The notes below the pieces were generated by a model. That model ran no database searches and was not told where the DNA came from. It saw only the letters and a program-made list of their open reading frames with translations. Both the position numbers and the translations under genes were made by a program. Shown here piece after piece: positions 34,563 through 43,963 of a stretch of DNA of 64,000 bases. Origin of the DNA: an uncultured bacterium (GTDB taxonomy: Bacteria; Planctomycetota; UBA1135; UBA2386); assembly GCA_937906475.1 (NCBI GenBank), contig CALCZA010000085.1:1-64000 (forward strand). The letters run 5' to 3'. Within the stretch, counting starts at the first letter, position 1, and every line of letters starts with the position of its first letter.

Positions 34563-35994
34563 CCTCGGGATTCTCGTTGGCCGGCACGGTTTCTTGGCGG
34601 TCATCTTCCCAGCCAGCGGTGTCGTATTCCGGTTGCTCGTCCGCTTCTGCTTCTTCTTCGTCGTCGTAATCGCCGGCGTCGTCGTATTCGTCGTCTTCGT
34701 ATTCACCGTCGTCGTCGTCGTATTCGTCGTATTCGTCGTCTTCGTATTCACCGCACTCCTCTGCTTGCTCGTCGAGGTATTCGTCAGACGGTTGCACCAG
34801 TGCGGCTGCGTTGAGAGCCTCTTGAGCGCGGGCGCGGCGGCGGACTGTGCGGCGCACCATCCACAGCAGTAGGATCAGGGCGACCGGTGTCGAGCCAGCT
34901 AGCGCTTGCTGCGTTGGCTCGAGGCCGTTCCACCACGTGACAGTGCGTGCCCACAATGCCTTGGCGTTCGCCGTCGCACGCTCGGCGTTGTTCGTCGGTG
35001 GCGCCTTGCCGTCGTGCCGGATCTGAGCGATGGCAACTTCGATGAGCGGTCGCAGTTCGTTGCTCTCGTAGTCGAGGCGCCCTTCGAGTGCGGTCAGTGC
35101 GCTCTTGCTGTCGAGTTCCGTTAGCCGCGTGATGGCGTAACGGCGCAGCATTGTTTCGTTGTGGTCGAGAACCGCGACCAGCACGGTCGTCTCGGCCTTG
35201 TTGTCGAGTTGCGGCGACAGCGTCTGGAATGCGTAGGTAAGCGCTACGCCGGTGCCGATCGCCGTGCCATCGTTGATCGCCGACGACATGCGTAGCAAGT
35301 ACTGACTTGCGTTTAGGTCTGCCAACGTCAGCAACGCAGCTTGCACGTCCGTTGCCGGCTCGTGGTTGTCCAGCTTGCTAGAAGTGCCGAGCAATTCTAG
35401 CAGCGGCTCGATCGACGCTGGCCGACGCAACTTTGCTAGCAACTGCACCGCGACGGTTCGCACGCGGCGGTCGTCATCGTCGAGGATTTCGATCGCCAGT
35501 TTCGTCGACGTCACATCGGCGGAGATTCGAATCGCCTGCAGCGCTTGCAGCCGTGCTTCAGGGTGTGGGCTGTTGGTCGCGATGGCAGGCAGTTGGGCCT
35601 GATGTGTTGGGTTCTTGCTGTTGCCAAGCAACCAGGCGGCGCGGGCGGCGACGTCGGCATGGGCGTTCATCGCCAGTTTGGCCAATGCGTTGGCATCGGC
35701 TGCATCACCAGCATCTTCCTGTGCTCGCAGTGCCTTGCGCGGATCCTGGTCGCTTGCGGCCTGCTCCCCGTTCCCGGAAGTTTGGCCGCCCGGGATTTGG
35801 GCTGGTGGGTTCATTGGCGAACGGTCCGCTTCTGGGGCAGGGTTCTGACCCTGTGCCGTCATCGCGGGGGCGGTAGCCGCCGGCGATTCCGGCACCGCGG
35901 TATGAGCCGCGGCAGCGTTTCCGTTCGGGTTTGGTTCTTGCGCTGAAATCAGCGACAGCAGGCATAGTTCGATCAGGGCCATCATCATCCTCAC
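34546..35994 (-). CDS. Membrane-anchored HEAT-repeat protein with acidic cytoplasmic tail
   Basis: This 482-residue protein starts with ATG at 35994. A signal peptide (MRMMMALIELCLLSLISA) is followed by a Pro/Ala/Asn-rich linker (about 20-85). HEAT-like helical repeats fill about 85-320 (DVAARAAWLLGNSKNP, DRRVRTVAVQLLAKLRRPAS, NETMLRRYAITRLTEL). One membrane segment (STPVALILLLWMV, near 370) is followed by Arg-rich RRTVRRRARAQ and then a ~95-residue tail dominated by Asp, Glu and Tyr. Two stretches of it repeat GEYEDDEYD exactly. The architecture suggests an extracytoplasmic interaction domain linked to an acidic cytoplasmic surface. It is divergent from the histidine kinase at 36088. Confidence 0.85.
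   Translation of the reverse strand: MRMMMALIELCLLSLISAQEPNPNGNAAAAHTAVPESPAATAPAMTAQGQNPAPEADRSPMNPPAQIPGGQTSGNGEQAASDQDPRKALRAQEDAGDAADANALAKLAMNAHADVAARAAWLLGNSKNPTHQAQLPAIATNSPHPEARLQALQAIRISADVTSTKLAIEILDDDDRRVRTVAVQLLAKLRRPASIEPLLELLGTSSKLDNHEPATDVQAALLTLADLNASQYLLRMSSAINDGTAIGTGVALTYAFQTLSPQLDNKAETTVLVAVLDHNETMLRRYAITRLTELDSKSALTALEGRLDYESNELRPLIEVAIAQIRHDGKAPPTNNAERATANAKALWARTVTWWNGLEPTQQALAGSTPVALILLLWMVRRTVRRRARAQEALNAAALVQPSDEYLDEQAEECGEYEDDEYDEYDDDDGEYEDDEYDDAGDYDDEEEAEADEQPEYDTAGWEDDRQETVPANENPEDELFR
34684..34753 (-). repeat. Imperfect 45-nt direct repeat inside the acidic tail
   Basis: The 25-nt stretch at 34684-34708 occurs again unchanged at 34729-34753. The copies are embedded in GTC/CGT-rich DNA that encodes alternating Asp, Glu and Tyr, and each encodes the GEYEDDEYD motif. 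It probably grew by slippage. Confidence 0.8.
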
Positions 35995-36087
35995 TTGGTG
36001 ACTCTCATCGGTCGCGTGAGGGGGGTGGCTGCAGTCAGATCCTGGTCAAGCCAGGAGGTCGTACGGTTCGATATTGAGACTGGGAAA

Positions 36088-37491
36088 ATGTTCACTGCCG
36101 CGAATACGCCTAATGCCACCCATCCGCCCCCTCGGATGGTCGTCAAGACCAAGCGCCTGCTAGTGCGAAACGGGAGTTTCTTGCTGGGAATCTATGTGCT
36201 TGTGCTGCTGGTTGGCGGTGATTCTTCGCTCGGCGTGTTGTTGGCTTCGACTGCTTTGATCGCCATGGGTGTTGCGCGGTGGGGGCTTGGTGGCGAAACG
36301 GCGTATTCGTTGGAGGTGGTTGCGACCGCCGCTCGGACCGAAGGCCAACGTGATGCGATTGCTCAGGTGATGTCGCTCGAACTCGCCTACGAACGCTCGC
36401 GATCGGTGCTCGAAGCGTTGGGCGAAGGCGTGTTGGTCGTAGACGAGGCTGGTGAGATAGTGCTGGCCAACCCGGCGGCAACCATTGCGATGTCGGCGCC
36501 GACTTGCGAACCCGTCGGCCGCTTGCTGTGGGAAGCACTATTGCCGGATCTCGCGGGGCGCGCGCGCGACGCGTTCCAGGCGATTCGCGAGCGCTCGGGC
36601 AATGACGACGAACTGCCAGTGATTCGCTATTCAGGCATCTCTTGCTACGACCGGGTGTTTGATATGACGGCGGTCGAAGCGACATCGCGGCGCACTGGCA
36701 AGAACTTCGGCACGGTGTTCTTGTTCGTCGACAGCACGCGCACTCACGAACTGCAACGCATCAAGGATCGCTTCCTGTCGAATGTGTCTCACGAGCTACG
36801 TACACCGCTAACCAACATCTGCGCTTACTCCGAAATTCTGTGCAACATGATGCCCAGTGATTCGGCTGAGTGGCCCGACTTCGCTCGGATCATTAATGAG
36901 GAAGGCGTCGAACTCAGCGACCTCGTCGACGGCATGTTCGACTTCTTGCAGCTTGAGAGCGGCGAAGTGGTGTTTGCCAACGAGTCGCTTGACGGTGCTG
37001 ATACCGTCAAGAAGGTCATCGAGGCGCGCAAGCCGAAGGCGGATAAGCGTGGCATCAAGGTCGAGTTTGACGCCAAAGACTCGGCGCCGATGGTGGTGGC
37101 CGATCGCATGCGTCTTCAGCAAGTCACTCGTCACCTGCTCGACAACGCGATCAAGTTCTCGCCAGATGGCGGCACGGTCAGCGTCACGGTTCGCGGGCGC
37201 GAGGAAGGCTGGGAGTTGCGTATCGAAGATACGGGACCTGGCATCCCGCTAGATGATCGCGATGCCGTGTTCGAGAAGTTCAATCAGTTGCCTGACCAGT
37301 TGACGGACAAACCGTCGGGAACTGGCATTGGCCTCGCAACCAGCCGCGCGATTGTCGCGCGCTTCGGCGGCCTGATTTGGTGCGAAGACTCGTCGATGGG
37401 CGGCGCTAGCTTTGTGGTGTTGTTGCCTGCCGAAGGCCAGCCAAAGTTGGCTGGCTTTGGCGCTGGCACGGGCGCTGGCGGCGGCTTCTAG
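36088..37491 (+). CDS. PAS-domain sensor histidine kinase
   Basis: This 467-residue protein starts with ATG at 36088; in-frame codons before it run to the neighbour's start and have no support. One or two membrane segments (FLLGIYVLVLLVGG and LGVLLASTALIAMGVARWGL, about 30-75) lead into a PAS domain (about 105-215, ALGEGVLVVDEAGEIVLANP). It then has HisKA with FLSNVSHELRTPLTNICAY and HATPase_c with N-box HLLDNAIKFSPDGG, EDTGPGI, and GTGIGLATSRAIVARFGG. It has no receiver or output domain. No response regulator is adjacent; the divergent HEAT membrane genes are the closest candidates for linked function. The C-terminus is Gly-rich. It converges on the beta-helix gene with 10 bp between stops. 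Confidence 0.93.
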   Translation: MFTAANTPNATHPPPRMVVKTKRLLVRNGSFLLGIYVLVLLVGGDSSLGVLLASTALIAMGVARWGLGGETAYSLEVVATAARTEGQRDAIAQVMSLELAYERSRSVLEALGEGVLVVDEAGEIVLANPAATIAMSAPTCEPVGRLLWEALLPDLAGRARDAFQAIRERSGNDDELPVIRYSGISCYDRVFDMTAVEATSRRTGKNFGTVFLFVDSTRTHELQRIKDRFLSNVSHELRTPLTNICAYSEILCNMMPSDSAEWPDFARIINEEGVELSDLVDGMFDFLQLESGEVVFANESLDGADTVKKVIEARKPKADKRGIKVEFDAKDSAPMVVADRMRLQQVTRHLLDNAIKFSPDGGTVSVTVRGREEGWELRIEDTGPGIPLDDRDAVFEKFNQLPDQLTDKPSGTGIGLATSRAIVARFGGLIWCEDSSMGGASFVVLLPAEGQPKLAGFGAGTGAGGGF

Positions 37492-37501
37492 CCACGCAAG
37501 G

Positions 37502-39331
37502 TCAGAGCGGCGCGTCGATGGCAGCGGCTCCGAGCTGAATCCAGTAGAGGCCGGTGTAGACGAAGCGGATCGTCGAGAAGTGCAGTCCGGAGGCTGTGAA
37601 CGCACCGGTGATTTTGAAGATGGGGCGGAAGGCCACCGTGTGCCCTGTCCCCGCCGGTTGCAAGATGCTGAAGTTGATCACGGCCCCCGGCACCGGGTTG
37701 AGCGGATCCTGCACGGTCGTATTTTCGGACAGGGAGTGCAGCATGGTCAGACCCTTGCTGCAATCAAACTCGAGCCGGCCGCCGACGGATGCGATCGACT
37801 GCACCTTGCTGGCGATGCCCCCAACGGCAAGAATGCCGGGGCCACCGCGACTCAGTTGCACGTCCCCGATGCCCGTCGCGCTGTCCGCGAACTCGAAGAT
37901 TTGATTCGTCAACACGGTATCCCCGAGCGTGCGGCGGGTTGATTTCGTCGTGGTCGCGAAGCTGAACTTGGTGCCCGCCGAGAGATTGAAGCGGTTGTTG
38001 TCGAGGTCGATGTTCTCCAGGCCGGGTCCACCGAGCACTGCCGTGAACGGACTGAGGAGTCCCGACGAGAACTGGTTGTGTTCGACGATCACGTTGAACG
38101 CGCCTTGCGGGCCATCGAGCTTGATGAACTGCTCTTGGCTGAAGCCACCGGTGTTCTGGACGCGGCTATGGTCGTTCCGGGCGATGGTCAAGTTGGCAAC
38201 ACGGTCGGCGTAGATGTCGAATGGCGCGTTGGCCTCGAAGCCGCTGTCAGCGATCATATTCTCGTAGATCCGGTAGCCAGTGATGCCGGTCATGTAGATG
38301 CCGCCGTGCGATGCAGGACCAGTTCCGTTGTACGCGATGATCGAATTGGTGATCTGCGAGAGTTCGGCTGTGGTGAAGATCCCACCCTTCTCGTTGAGTT
38401 CGATGTCGAGGTGGTCGATCTTGACGTTGAAGGCCACGGTCGCGTTACCCGGCGCTGCCAAGTTGATGCCATACCGACCGTTCTTGACGATCAGCGAATG
38501 ATCGATGGTCCACGTCTTGGGTAGCCCAAAGTCGTTCAAGTCCGCTTTCATCAAGATGCCGTCGAGGGCGTGGTTGCTCACCAGGCAGTTGGTGATGCGC
38601 CCGGTCCAAATGTCCTCGATCACGATCCCGGACGATCCCGTGCGGTTCGGACTGGTCAACTCGAGTCCTTCGACGCGCAGGAACCACCCAAAGTCGCGAA
38701 GCGCCACTTGGGTGCCAAAGTAGAACGAGGGCTGACCGGGTGCCTGATTCTGGATCACCGTGCGCCCTGGCCCTTCGCCTCTAACAGTCAGGCCGTGAGC
38801 GTCGAAGTCGGCGTCCGTGAAGCGCCATTGCACGGTCGTGTCGAACACGTAATTCCCGGCTGGCATGAACAGCTCGGCACCACATTGCGCGGCTGCGTCC
38901 AGTGCCTTCTGGACGGTTTGCGAAGAGTTGTCACCCCACCACTGAGGCACGATTTGGTTGACGCTACCGGCGCCGAATCGCACTGCTCCGTCACCGGCAA
39001 ACACGCGGGTCTGTGCTGCGACAAACGCACCGGCCACCGTCAGGTCGTGGCCAGCGAGGTTGATGCTGCCGCCACCCAGGTGCACCAGGGTGATGTTCTT
39101 CGGGATCTTGAGGTCCGCACTGAGCGTGTCGTTGGCGTCGGCGAACAACACGGCCGGAGTCCGCGAACCGAGAGTTTGGATCGCGCGATGTAGCCGTCCC
39201 GCACCGGCGTCGTCGAAGTTGCTGAGATGGTGATGGCTCGAGGTGTCCGATAGGGGGCGACCTCCAGGCAACGAGAAGGACGCAGCCAGCAGCAATACAG
39301 CGCCGATCGCAACACGCGTTTTCTTTGTCAT
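37502..39331 (-). CDS. Secreted right-handed beta-helix protein (pectate-lyase-like)
   Basis: This 609-residue protein starts with ATG at 39331 and a signal peptide (KKTRVAIGAVLLLAASFSLP). QWWGDNSSQTVQKALDAAAQ near residue 135 is a typical entry to pectate-lyase-superfamily beta-helices, with SVNQIVPQWWGD before it. Parallel rungs follow for about 300 residues, with Asn-rich turns such as GRITNCLVSNHALDGI and QITNSIIAYNGTG. The ~130-residue C-terminus is beta-rich (GHTVAFRPIFKITGA) and resembles phage or surface receptor-binding ends more than the tail module of other exports here. The substrate is probably a polysaccharide, but catalytic residues cannot be assigned. Confidence 0.88.
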   Translation of the reverse strand: MTKKTRVAIGAVLLLAASFSLPGGRPLSDTSSHHHLSNFDDAGAGRLHRAIQTLGSRTPAVLFADANDTLSADLKIPKNITLVHLGGGSINLAGHDLTVAGAFVAAQTRVFAGDGAVRFGAGSVNQIVPQWWGDNSSQTVQKALDAAAQCGAELFMPAGNYVFDTTVQWRFTDADFDAHGLTVRGEGPGRTVIQNQAPGQPSFYFGTQVALRDFGWFLRVEGLELTSPNRTGSSGIVIEDIWTGRITNCLVSNHALDGILMKADLNDFGLPKTWTIDHSLIVKNGRYGINLAAPGNATVAFNVKIDHLDIELNEKGGIFTTAELSQITNSIIAYNGTGPASHGGIYMTGITGYRIYENMIADSGFEANAPFDIYADRVANLTIARNDHSRVQNTGGFSQEQFIKLDGPQGAFNVIVEHNQFSSGLLSPFTAVLGGPGLENIDLDNNRFNLSAGTKFSFATTTKSTRRTLGDTVLTNQIFEFADSATGIGDVQLSRGGPGILAVGGIASKVQSIASVGGRLEFDCSKGLTMLHSLSENTTVQDPLNPVPGAVINFSILQPAGTGHTVAFRPIFKITGAFTASGLHFSTIRFVYTGLYWIQLGAAAIDAPL

Positions 39332-39704
39332 GATTGGGCTCTTCTTGTGGCTTGGACTGGTTGTTCGAATCCGTGGGTTCGTCGCATCACATCAACAATC
39401 CGGTTCGTCAGCACGCGGAAGCCGCGAGCCATTGGCCCGATGCTAGTGCATTCCGGGGTGGTTGTTGGCTTTCTGCGCGCTGTCGCGGCCCTCCATTGCA
39501 CGGTGACAGGCGTCGGGTGGGTCGATGCGGTACTTCGTCAGCGACCTGGGCTGCGCTGGCAAGGGGGCTTCGGCCAGCCAATGCGCGAGGTCCTGCATGC
39601 GCCTTGCGACTAGGCGACCTGAGCATGATCTACAACAACTCGCTGCTGTGCCGAGCGACCACAGTCGTTCGCGGCGGTGTTCGGGCCTGTTACTTCGCTG
39701 CCCG
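39332..39704. other. Gene-free stretch between two minus-strand genes
   Basis: 373 bp between the phosphatase-like lipoprotein and the beta-helix gene. It has plus-strand open frames but no signal peptide, ribosome binding site or recognisable protein. I see no repeat or hairpin worth naming. Confidence 0.5.
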
Positions 39705-40271
39705 TTACTTAGCCGTTAGTTGTTCGACCACCGGCGTCAGCGACAGCATGCCTGCCTTCTTGCCGAGTGCCAACGCTTCGTCGCGCGGCATCTTGTCGAG
39801 CCAGAACGCCTTCAACGCGAACATCGCGCCGACGCGGTTGCTGCTGCCGCAACTGACCAGAGTCGTGCCGGTGGTTTCTTTGGCCATGAACTTGGCGAAG
39901 GCCTCGACGTTCTCTCGGGTCAGGCCATTTTTTCCAGCGATCTCCAAACGCACGAACTCGACGCCGGCGTCCTTGGCGCGTTCTTCTTCCCAGCCAGTGC
40001 CCTTTTCTTTTGCTAGGCGAAGGTGCAAGACGCGCGACACGCCGGCTGCCTTGAGGGTGCCGAACTGGTCTTCGGATGGTTGGCCCGAGCACAGCACATT
40101 GTCGAGCGGGGCGGACTGCTTGTAGAGCGCTAGTTTCGTGGCTGCGCTGGCCGGGTTGGTCGAAGCGTTGTCAGCGGCATCCTGCTTTGCCGGGCCGCTG
40201 CAACTCGCAAGGGCGCAACCGAAGAAGCCTGCTAGCAGGCATAAGGACAGGGGCATACGAGTCATGCGCAT
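39705..40271 (-). CDS. Phosphatase-like lipoprotein (DUF442 / dual-specificity-like)
   Basis: This 188-residue protein starts with ATG at 40271; two other ATGs follow within six codons. The hydrophobic core LSLCLLAGFFGCALASC contains a lipobox, so the protein is probably lipidated. The mature part has VSRVLHLRLAKEKGTGWEEE and ends in TTLVSCGSSNRVGAM. The CGSSNR sequence matches the C-x4-R loop of the DUF442/dual-specificity-phosphatase family. Earlier in-frame codons are not supported. It is divergent from the glycosidase at 40343 with 71 bp between starts. Confidence 0.85.
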   Translation of the reverse strand: MRMTRMPLSLCLLAGFFGCALASCSGPAKQDAADNASTNPASAATKLALYKQSAPLDNVLCSGQPSEDQFGTLKAAGVSRVLHLRLAKEKGTGWEEERAKDAGVEFVRLEIAGKNGLTRENVEAFAKFMAKETTGTTLVSCGSSNRVGAMFALKAFWLDKMPRDEALALGKKAGMLSLTPVVEQLTAK

Positions 40272-40342
40272 ATCGTTACCAGATGCAGGGCCTAGAAAGA
40301 ATCGCGGTTGTTGCCCGGCGGCAGGTCGGTCATCGTTGGGAC

Positions 40343-42490
40343 ATGAGCCGAGTCGTATCGAGGTTGTTGTTGACGGTCTTGTTGGGAACAGCGCCGCTGT
40401 GTGCCCAGCAGAGTGACTGGCTGTTGGATCCGTCGCCGTATCGCGCGGAACTGCACGAGCAAGGCAAACAGATCGTGCTCGAGAATGGCCTGCTGCGGCT
40501 GCGCATCCAGCAGGACCCGCTGGCACTTGTTGGTATTGAGCAAATCACCTCCGGGCAACAACTGCTGCGGGCCGCGGCGCCGCTCGGTGAGTTCACACTC
40601 AACGGCAAGGTCGTGCGCATTGGTGGCTTGAGCAAGCAGCCGAACCACGCGTTCTTGTTGCCGGAATGGCTCGCCGACATGCCGGCGGATCCGCTGGCGA
40701 TCAAAGCTCCGGCGGTGTTGGCCGATACCGGCGATATTGAAGAGCGCTTTGGCTGGCAGCGCGCACGGCATTACAGCCAGCTCGCTAGCTGGCCGCCGGC
40801 TGGTAAGCACCTTCGTTGGCAGATCGACGCGGGTGACTACGAGGTCTCGGTACACATCGAACTCTATGACGGCTTGCCGCTGTTCGGTCATTGGATTGAG
40901 TTGCGCAACAAGGGCGAGAAGCCGATCGAAGTCGATTCATTTACTTCGTTGCGCTTGCCGATTGTCGAAGCCGAGTCGCGGGTTGAACCACAACGCAGCG
41001 GCGTGCACCTGCCGAATCTCTACGTTGAGACCGACTACAGCTTCCGCGCGATGAGCGGTGCCGATGGCAGTTCGCATTGCGTGCGATGGTTGACCGATCC
41101 GGAGTTCGGCACGCAGGTGAACTATCGCAAAGAGACGCTGTGTCTGCTCGAGGTCAAGCCAGACGTGGGTCCGGCGCAAACGGTTGCCAAGGACAGGACG
41201 TTCTCGACGTTCCGCACGTTCGTGTTGGCCCCCGATAGCGAAGACCGCGAGCGGCAATCGCTGGCGCAGCGACGCATGTATCGCACGTTGGCGCCGTGGA
41301 GTACCGAGAACCCACTGATGATGCACGTGCGCAGCGCGCAGCCGGACAAGGTGCGTGCCGCCATCGATCAGTGCCAAGCGGTTGGGTTTGAGATGGTCAT
41401 CCTGACGTTTGGTAGCGGCTTCAACATCGAAGACGACAGCAAGAAGAACCTCGATCAGTGGCGCGACATTGCCAATTACGCGCACGATCGCGGCATCCAG
41501 ATCGGCGGCTACTCGCTGCTCAGTAGTCGCAAGATCAAGCCGGAGACCGATAACTGCATCAACAAGGATACCGGCAAGCCTGGCGGCCAGGTCTTCGGTC
41601 ACGCACCGGCGTTGGCGAGCGCGTGGGGGCAGGCCTACTTCAAGAAGCTCTACCACTTCTACGAATACACCGGCTTCGACCTGCTCGAACACGACGGCAG
41701 TTACCCGGGCGATCACGATGCGATGGCGCGACCGCCGTTACAGAAGGGCTATGACGATTCGCGCTGGGTGCAATACGGCATCATCAGCGACTTCTATCAG
41801 TGGTGCCGCGCGCGCGGCATCTACCTGAACGTGCCCGACTGGTACTTTCTGCAAGGCAGCAACAAGACCGGCATGGGCTACCGCGAAACCAACTGGTCGC
41901 TACCGCGCGGCCAGCAAGTGATCCATGCGCGACAAAACCTGTTCGATGGCACGCGCGAGAAGAACGCCGCGATGGGTTGGATGTTTGTGCCGCTGACGCA
42001 GTACCACGGTGGTGGTGCCGCTGCGACGATCGAACCGCTTAACGAACACGCGGATCACTACCGTCGCATGTTGACGAGCAATCTCGGCTTTGGCGCGCAA
42101 GCTTGTTGGCGCGGGCCGCGTTTGTTTGACGGCGAAGCAACTCGCACGCTCGTGCAGCAGCAGGTCGCGTGGTTTAAGCAGTACCGGACCATTCTCGAAA
42201 GCGACGTGATTCACTCGAGTTCGCGCCGTGCCGACGGCCAGTCGCTCGACTGGGTGCTGCATTCGAGCTCAGTCAGCGATCCGCCCGGCATGTTGATCGT
42301 CTACAACCCGACCAGCGAACCACTGAAGAAGGTTATCCCGCTCAACCTCTACTACACGGGGCTGACAGGGCCGGTTGCGGCGACCAACAAGCAAGGCAAC
42401 GTCTACGAGTTGCGCTTGGACCGCCGCAGCCACAGCGCCCTTGAGGTCGAAGTGGCCGCTGGTGAGTCCGCCTGGTTCACCATGCGCTAG
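40343..42490 (+). CDS. Secreted clan-D-like glycoside hydrolase (alpha-galactosidase-like)
   Basis: This 715-residue protein starts with ATG at 40343 (MSRVVSRLLLTVLLGTAPLCAQ, signal peptide). The N-terminal third is a beta-sandwich with FGHWIELRNKGEKPIEVDSF. A TIM barrel follows; FDLLEHDGSYPGD carries an Asp where clan-D enzymes have the nucleophile, and YLNVPDWYFLQGSNKTG supplies a second Asp candidate. The end is a C-terminal beta domain. Overall order and barrel motifs resemble GH27/GH36 alpha-galactosidases, but the family cannot be fixed by eye. Proteins of this shape act outside the cytoplasm on alpha-linked sugars. Confidence 0.85.
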   Translation: MSRVVSRLLLTVLLGTAPLCAQQSDWLLDPSPYRAELHEQGKQIVLENGLLRLRIQQDPLALVGIEQITSGQQLLRAAAPLGEFTLNGKVVRIGGLSKQPNHAFLLPEWLADMPADPLAIKAPAVLADTGDIEERFGWQRARHYSQLASWPPAGKHLRWQIDAGDYEVSVHIELYDGLPLFGHWIELRNKGEKPIEVDSFTSLRLPIVEAESRVEPQRSGVHLPNLYVETDYSFRAMSGADGSSHCVRWLTDPEFGTQVNYRKETLCLLEVKPDVGPAQTVAKDRTFSTFRTFVLAPDSEDRERQSLAQRRMYRTLAPWSTENPLMMHVRSAQPDKVRAAIDQCQAVGFEMVILTFGSGFNIEDDSKKNLDQWRDIANYAHDRGIQIGGYSLLSSRKIKPETDNCINKDTGKPGGQVFGHAPALASAWGQAYFKKLYHFYEYTGFDLLEHDGSYPGDHDAMARPPLQKGYDDSRWVQYGIISDFYQWCRARGIYLNVPDWYFLQGSNKTGMGYRETNWSLPRGQQVIHARQNLFDGTREKNAAMGWMFVPLTQYHGGGAAATIEPLNEHADHYRRMLTSNLGFGAQACWRGPRLFDGEATRTLVQQQVAWFKQYRTILESDVIHSSSRRADGQSLDWVLHSSSVSDPPGMLIVYNPTSEPLKKVIPLNLYYTGLTGPVAATNKQGNVYELRLDRRSHSALEVEVAAGESAWFTMR

Positions 42491-42535
42491 CCCGAGCGCG
42501 AATCCCTGAGCAAACCGGCATTCGGCCGGGAATCG

Positions 42536-42558
42536 CCCCCCTAGACCGTAGTGGGGGG
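42536..42558 (+). terminator. C6/G6 hairpin before the aminotransferase gene
   Basis: CCCCCC (42536-42541) pairs with GGGGGG (42553-42558) around an 11-nt loop, 46 bp after the glycosidase stop and 35 bp before the aminotransferase start. It could terminate the first gene or lie in the leader of the second. Confidence 0.4.
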
Positions 42559-42593
42559 TGGTTTGCCAATGCGGGCGGTGTCATCCTGTCGTG

Positions 42594-43811
42594 ATGAGCA
42601 GTCTCGACTTTATCAGCCAGGAGAGCGCCTTCGGTGCGCACAACTATCACCCTCTCGAAGTAGTCATCGAACGCGCCAGCGGCGTGTGGGTTTGGGATGT
42701 CGAAGGCAAGAAGTATTTGGACTGCCTGGCGGCGTACTCGGCCGTTAATCAAGGTCACTGCCACCCGAAGATTATCGAGACGCTGAAGCAGCAAGCTGAG
42801 AAGTGCACGCTGACGTCGCGCGCGTTCTTCAACGACCAACTCGGCCCGTTCTACCAACAACTCAGTGAGTTGCTTGGCTATGAGAAGGTGCTGCCGATGA
42901 ACACTGGCGCTGAAGCGGTCGAGACCGCAATCAAGGCGGCGCGTCGTTGGGGCTATCGCAACAAGGGCATCGCCGCCGGCCAAGCCGAGATCCTCGTGTT
43001 TGGAGGCAACTTCCACGGCCGCACGACGACGGTGGTTGGGTTCTCTAGTGACGATGCCTACCAGGCGGACTTCGGGCCGTTCACGCCGGGCTTCAAGATT
43101 GTGCCTTATGGGGATCTCGCCGCCGTCGAAGCCGCGATGAACGGCAACGTCTGTGCGATGCTGATCGAACCGATCCAAGGCGAAGCCGGAATCATTATTC
43201 CGCCCGCTGGTTACTTACAGGCGCTGCGCGCTCTCGCGGACAAGAACAACTGTTTGCTGATCTGCGATGAGATCCAGGCGGGCCTCGGCCGCACCGGCAA
43301 GATGCTCTGCTGTCAGCACGAGAACGTTCGTCCAGATCTCGTGATTCTCGGCAAGGCGTTGTCAGGCGGCGTCTACCCGGTCTCCGCCGTGGTTGGCGAC
43401 GACAAGGTGCTGTCGGTGTTCGAACCGGGCAGTCACGGTTCGACCTACGGCGGCAACCCGCTCGGTGCCGCCTGCGCACGCACGGCACTGTCGGTGCTCG
43501 TTGACGAAGGCATGGTCGAGAACTCACGCGACCTCGGTGCCTACGCACTAGAGCGACTGTGCAAACTCGATTCGCCGCACGTCAAGGACGTGCGCGGCCT
43601 CGGCTTGTGGATCGGTATCGAACTGCACGCCGAGACCGGCGGTGCGCGCCCGTTCTGCGAGGCGCTGCGTGGCATGGGCGTGCTCTGCAAGGAGACCCAC
43701 GACTACGTGATCCGTTTCGCGCCGCCGTTGATGATCAGCAAGGCTGACCTCGACTGGGCGCTGGAGCAACTCGAGGCCGTGCTCACGGCCCCGCTGCCTG
43801 TTGCTAAGTAG
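42594..43811 (+). CDS. rocD: Ornithine aminotransferase-like class III PLP enzyme
   Basis: This 405-residue cytoplasmic enzyme starts with ATG at 42594. The PLP region is complete: NTGAEAVETAIKAARRW, GNFHGRTTTVVGFS, LLICDEIQAGLGRTGKM (Asp for the pyridine nitrogen) and LVILGKALSGG with the Schiff-base Lys. HSTYGGNPLGAACA and VRGLGLWIGIEL complete the class III pattern. NYHPLEVVIERASGVWVWD is the usual ornithine-aminotransferase opening. It should transfer the delta-amino group of ornithine to 2-oxoglutarate, giving glutamate semialdehyde. A convergent SWIB gene follows across a shared hairpin terminator. Confidence 0.92.
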   Translation: MSSLDFISQESAFGAHNYHPLEVVIERASGVWVWDVEGKKYLDCLAAYSAVNQGHCHPKIIETLKQQAEKCTLTSRAFFNDQLGPFYQQLSELLGYEKVLPMNTGAEAVETAIKAARRWGYRNKGIAAGQAEILVFGGNFHGRTTTVVGFSSDDAYQADFGPFTPGFKIVPYGDLAAVEAAMNGNVCAMLIEPIQGEAGIIIPPAGYLQALRALADKNNCLLICDEIQAGLGRTGKMLCCQHENVRPDLVILGKALSGGVYPVSAVVGDDKVLSVFEPGSHGSTYGGNPLGAACARTALSVLVDEGMVENSRDLGAYALERLCKLDSPHVKDVRGLGLWIGIELHAETGGARPFCEALRGMGVLCKETHDYVIRFAPPLMISKADLDWALEQLEAVLTAPLPVAK

Positions 43812-43878
43812 CCTGGCTACCACGGCGGTCGCGCCCACTTACGAACAGCCGCCTGCGGGCTGTGTTCGCTCTGGCTAC

Positions 43879-43920
43879 AAAAAAACACCTGCTCACGCAT
43901 GAGGCGTGGCAGGCGTTTTT
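43879..43920. terminator. Bidirectional intrinsic terminator
   Basis: AAAAAACACCTGC...GCAGGCGTTTTT arms flank a short ATGA-type loop, with one bulged T and one A/C mismatch. The A-run on one side and T-run on the other let it serve both the aminotransferase (plus) and SWIB (minus) genes. Confidence 0.8.
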
Positions 43921-43963
43921 GTCCTGCACAGTTCGCACCAGGGTGCGACTGCCGGAAGGGGTG

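Noticed and set aside
34563-34751. Thr/Asn-rich N-terminal extension of the HEAT protein frame
   Set aside because: It is antisense-like composition produced by the acidic-tail codons of the upstream gene in another frame; the signal peptide begins at 34562.
39334-40125. 263-codon plus-strand frame
   Set aside because: It overlaps the phosphatase-like lipoprotein on the other strand and has no recognisable protein features.
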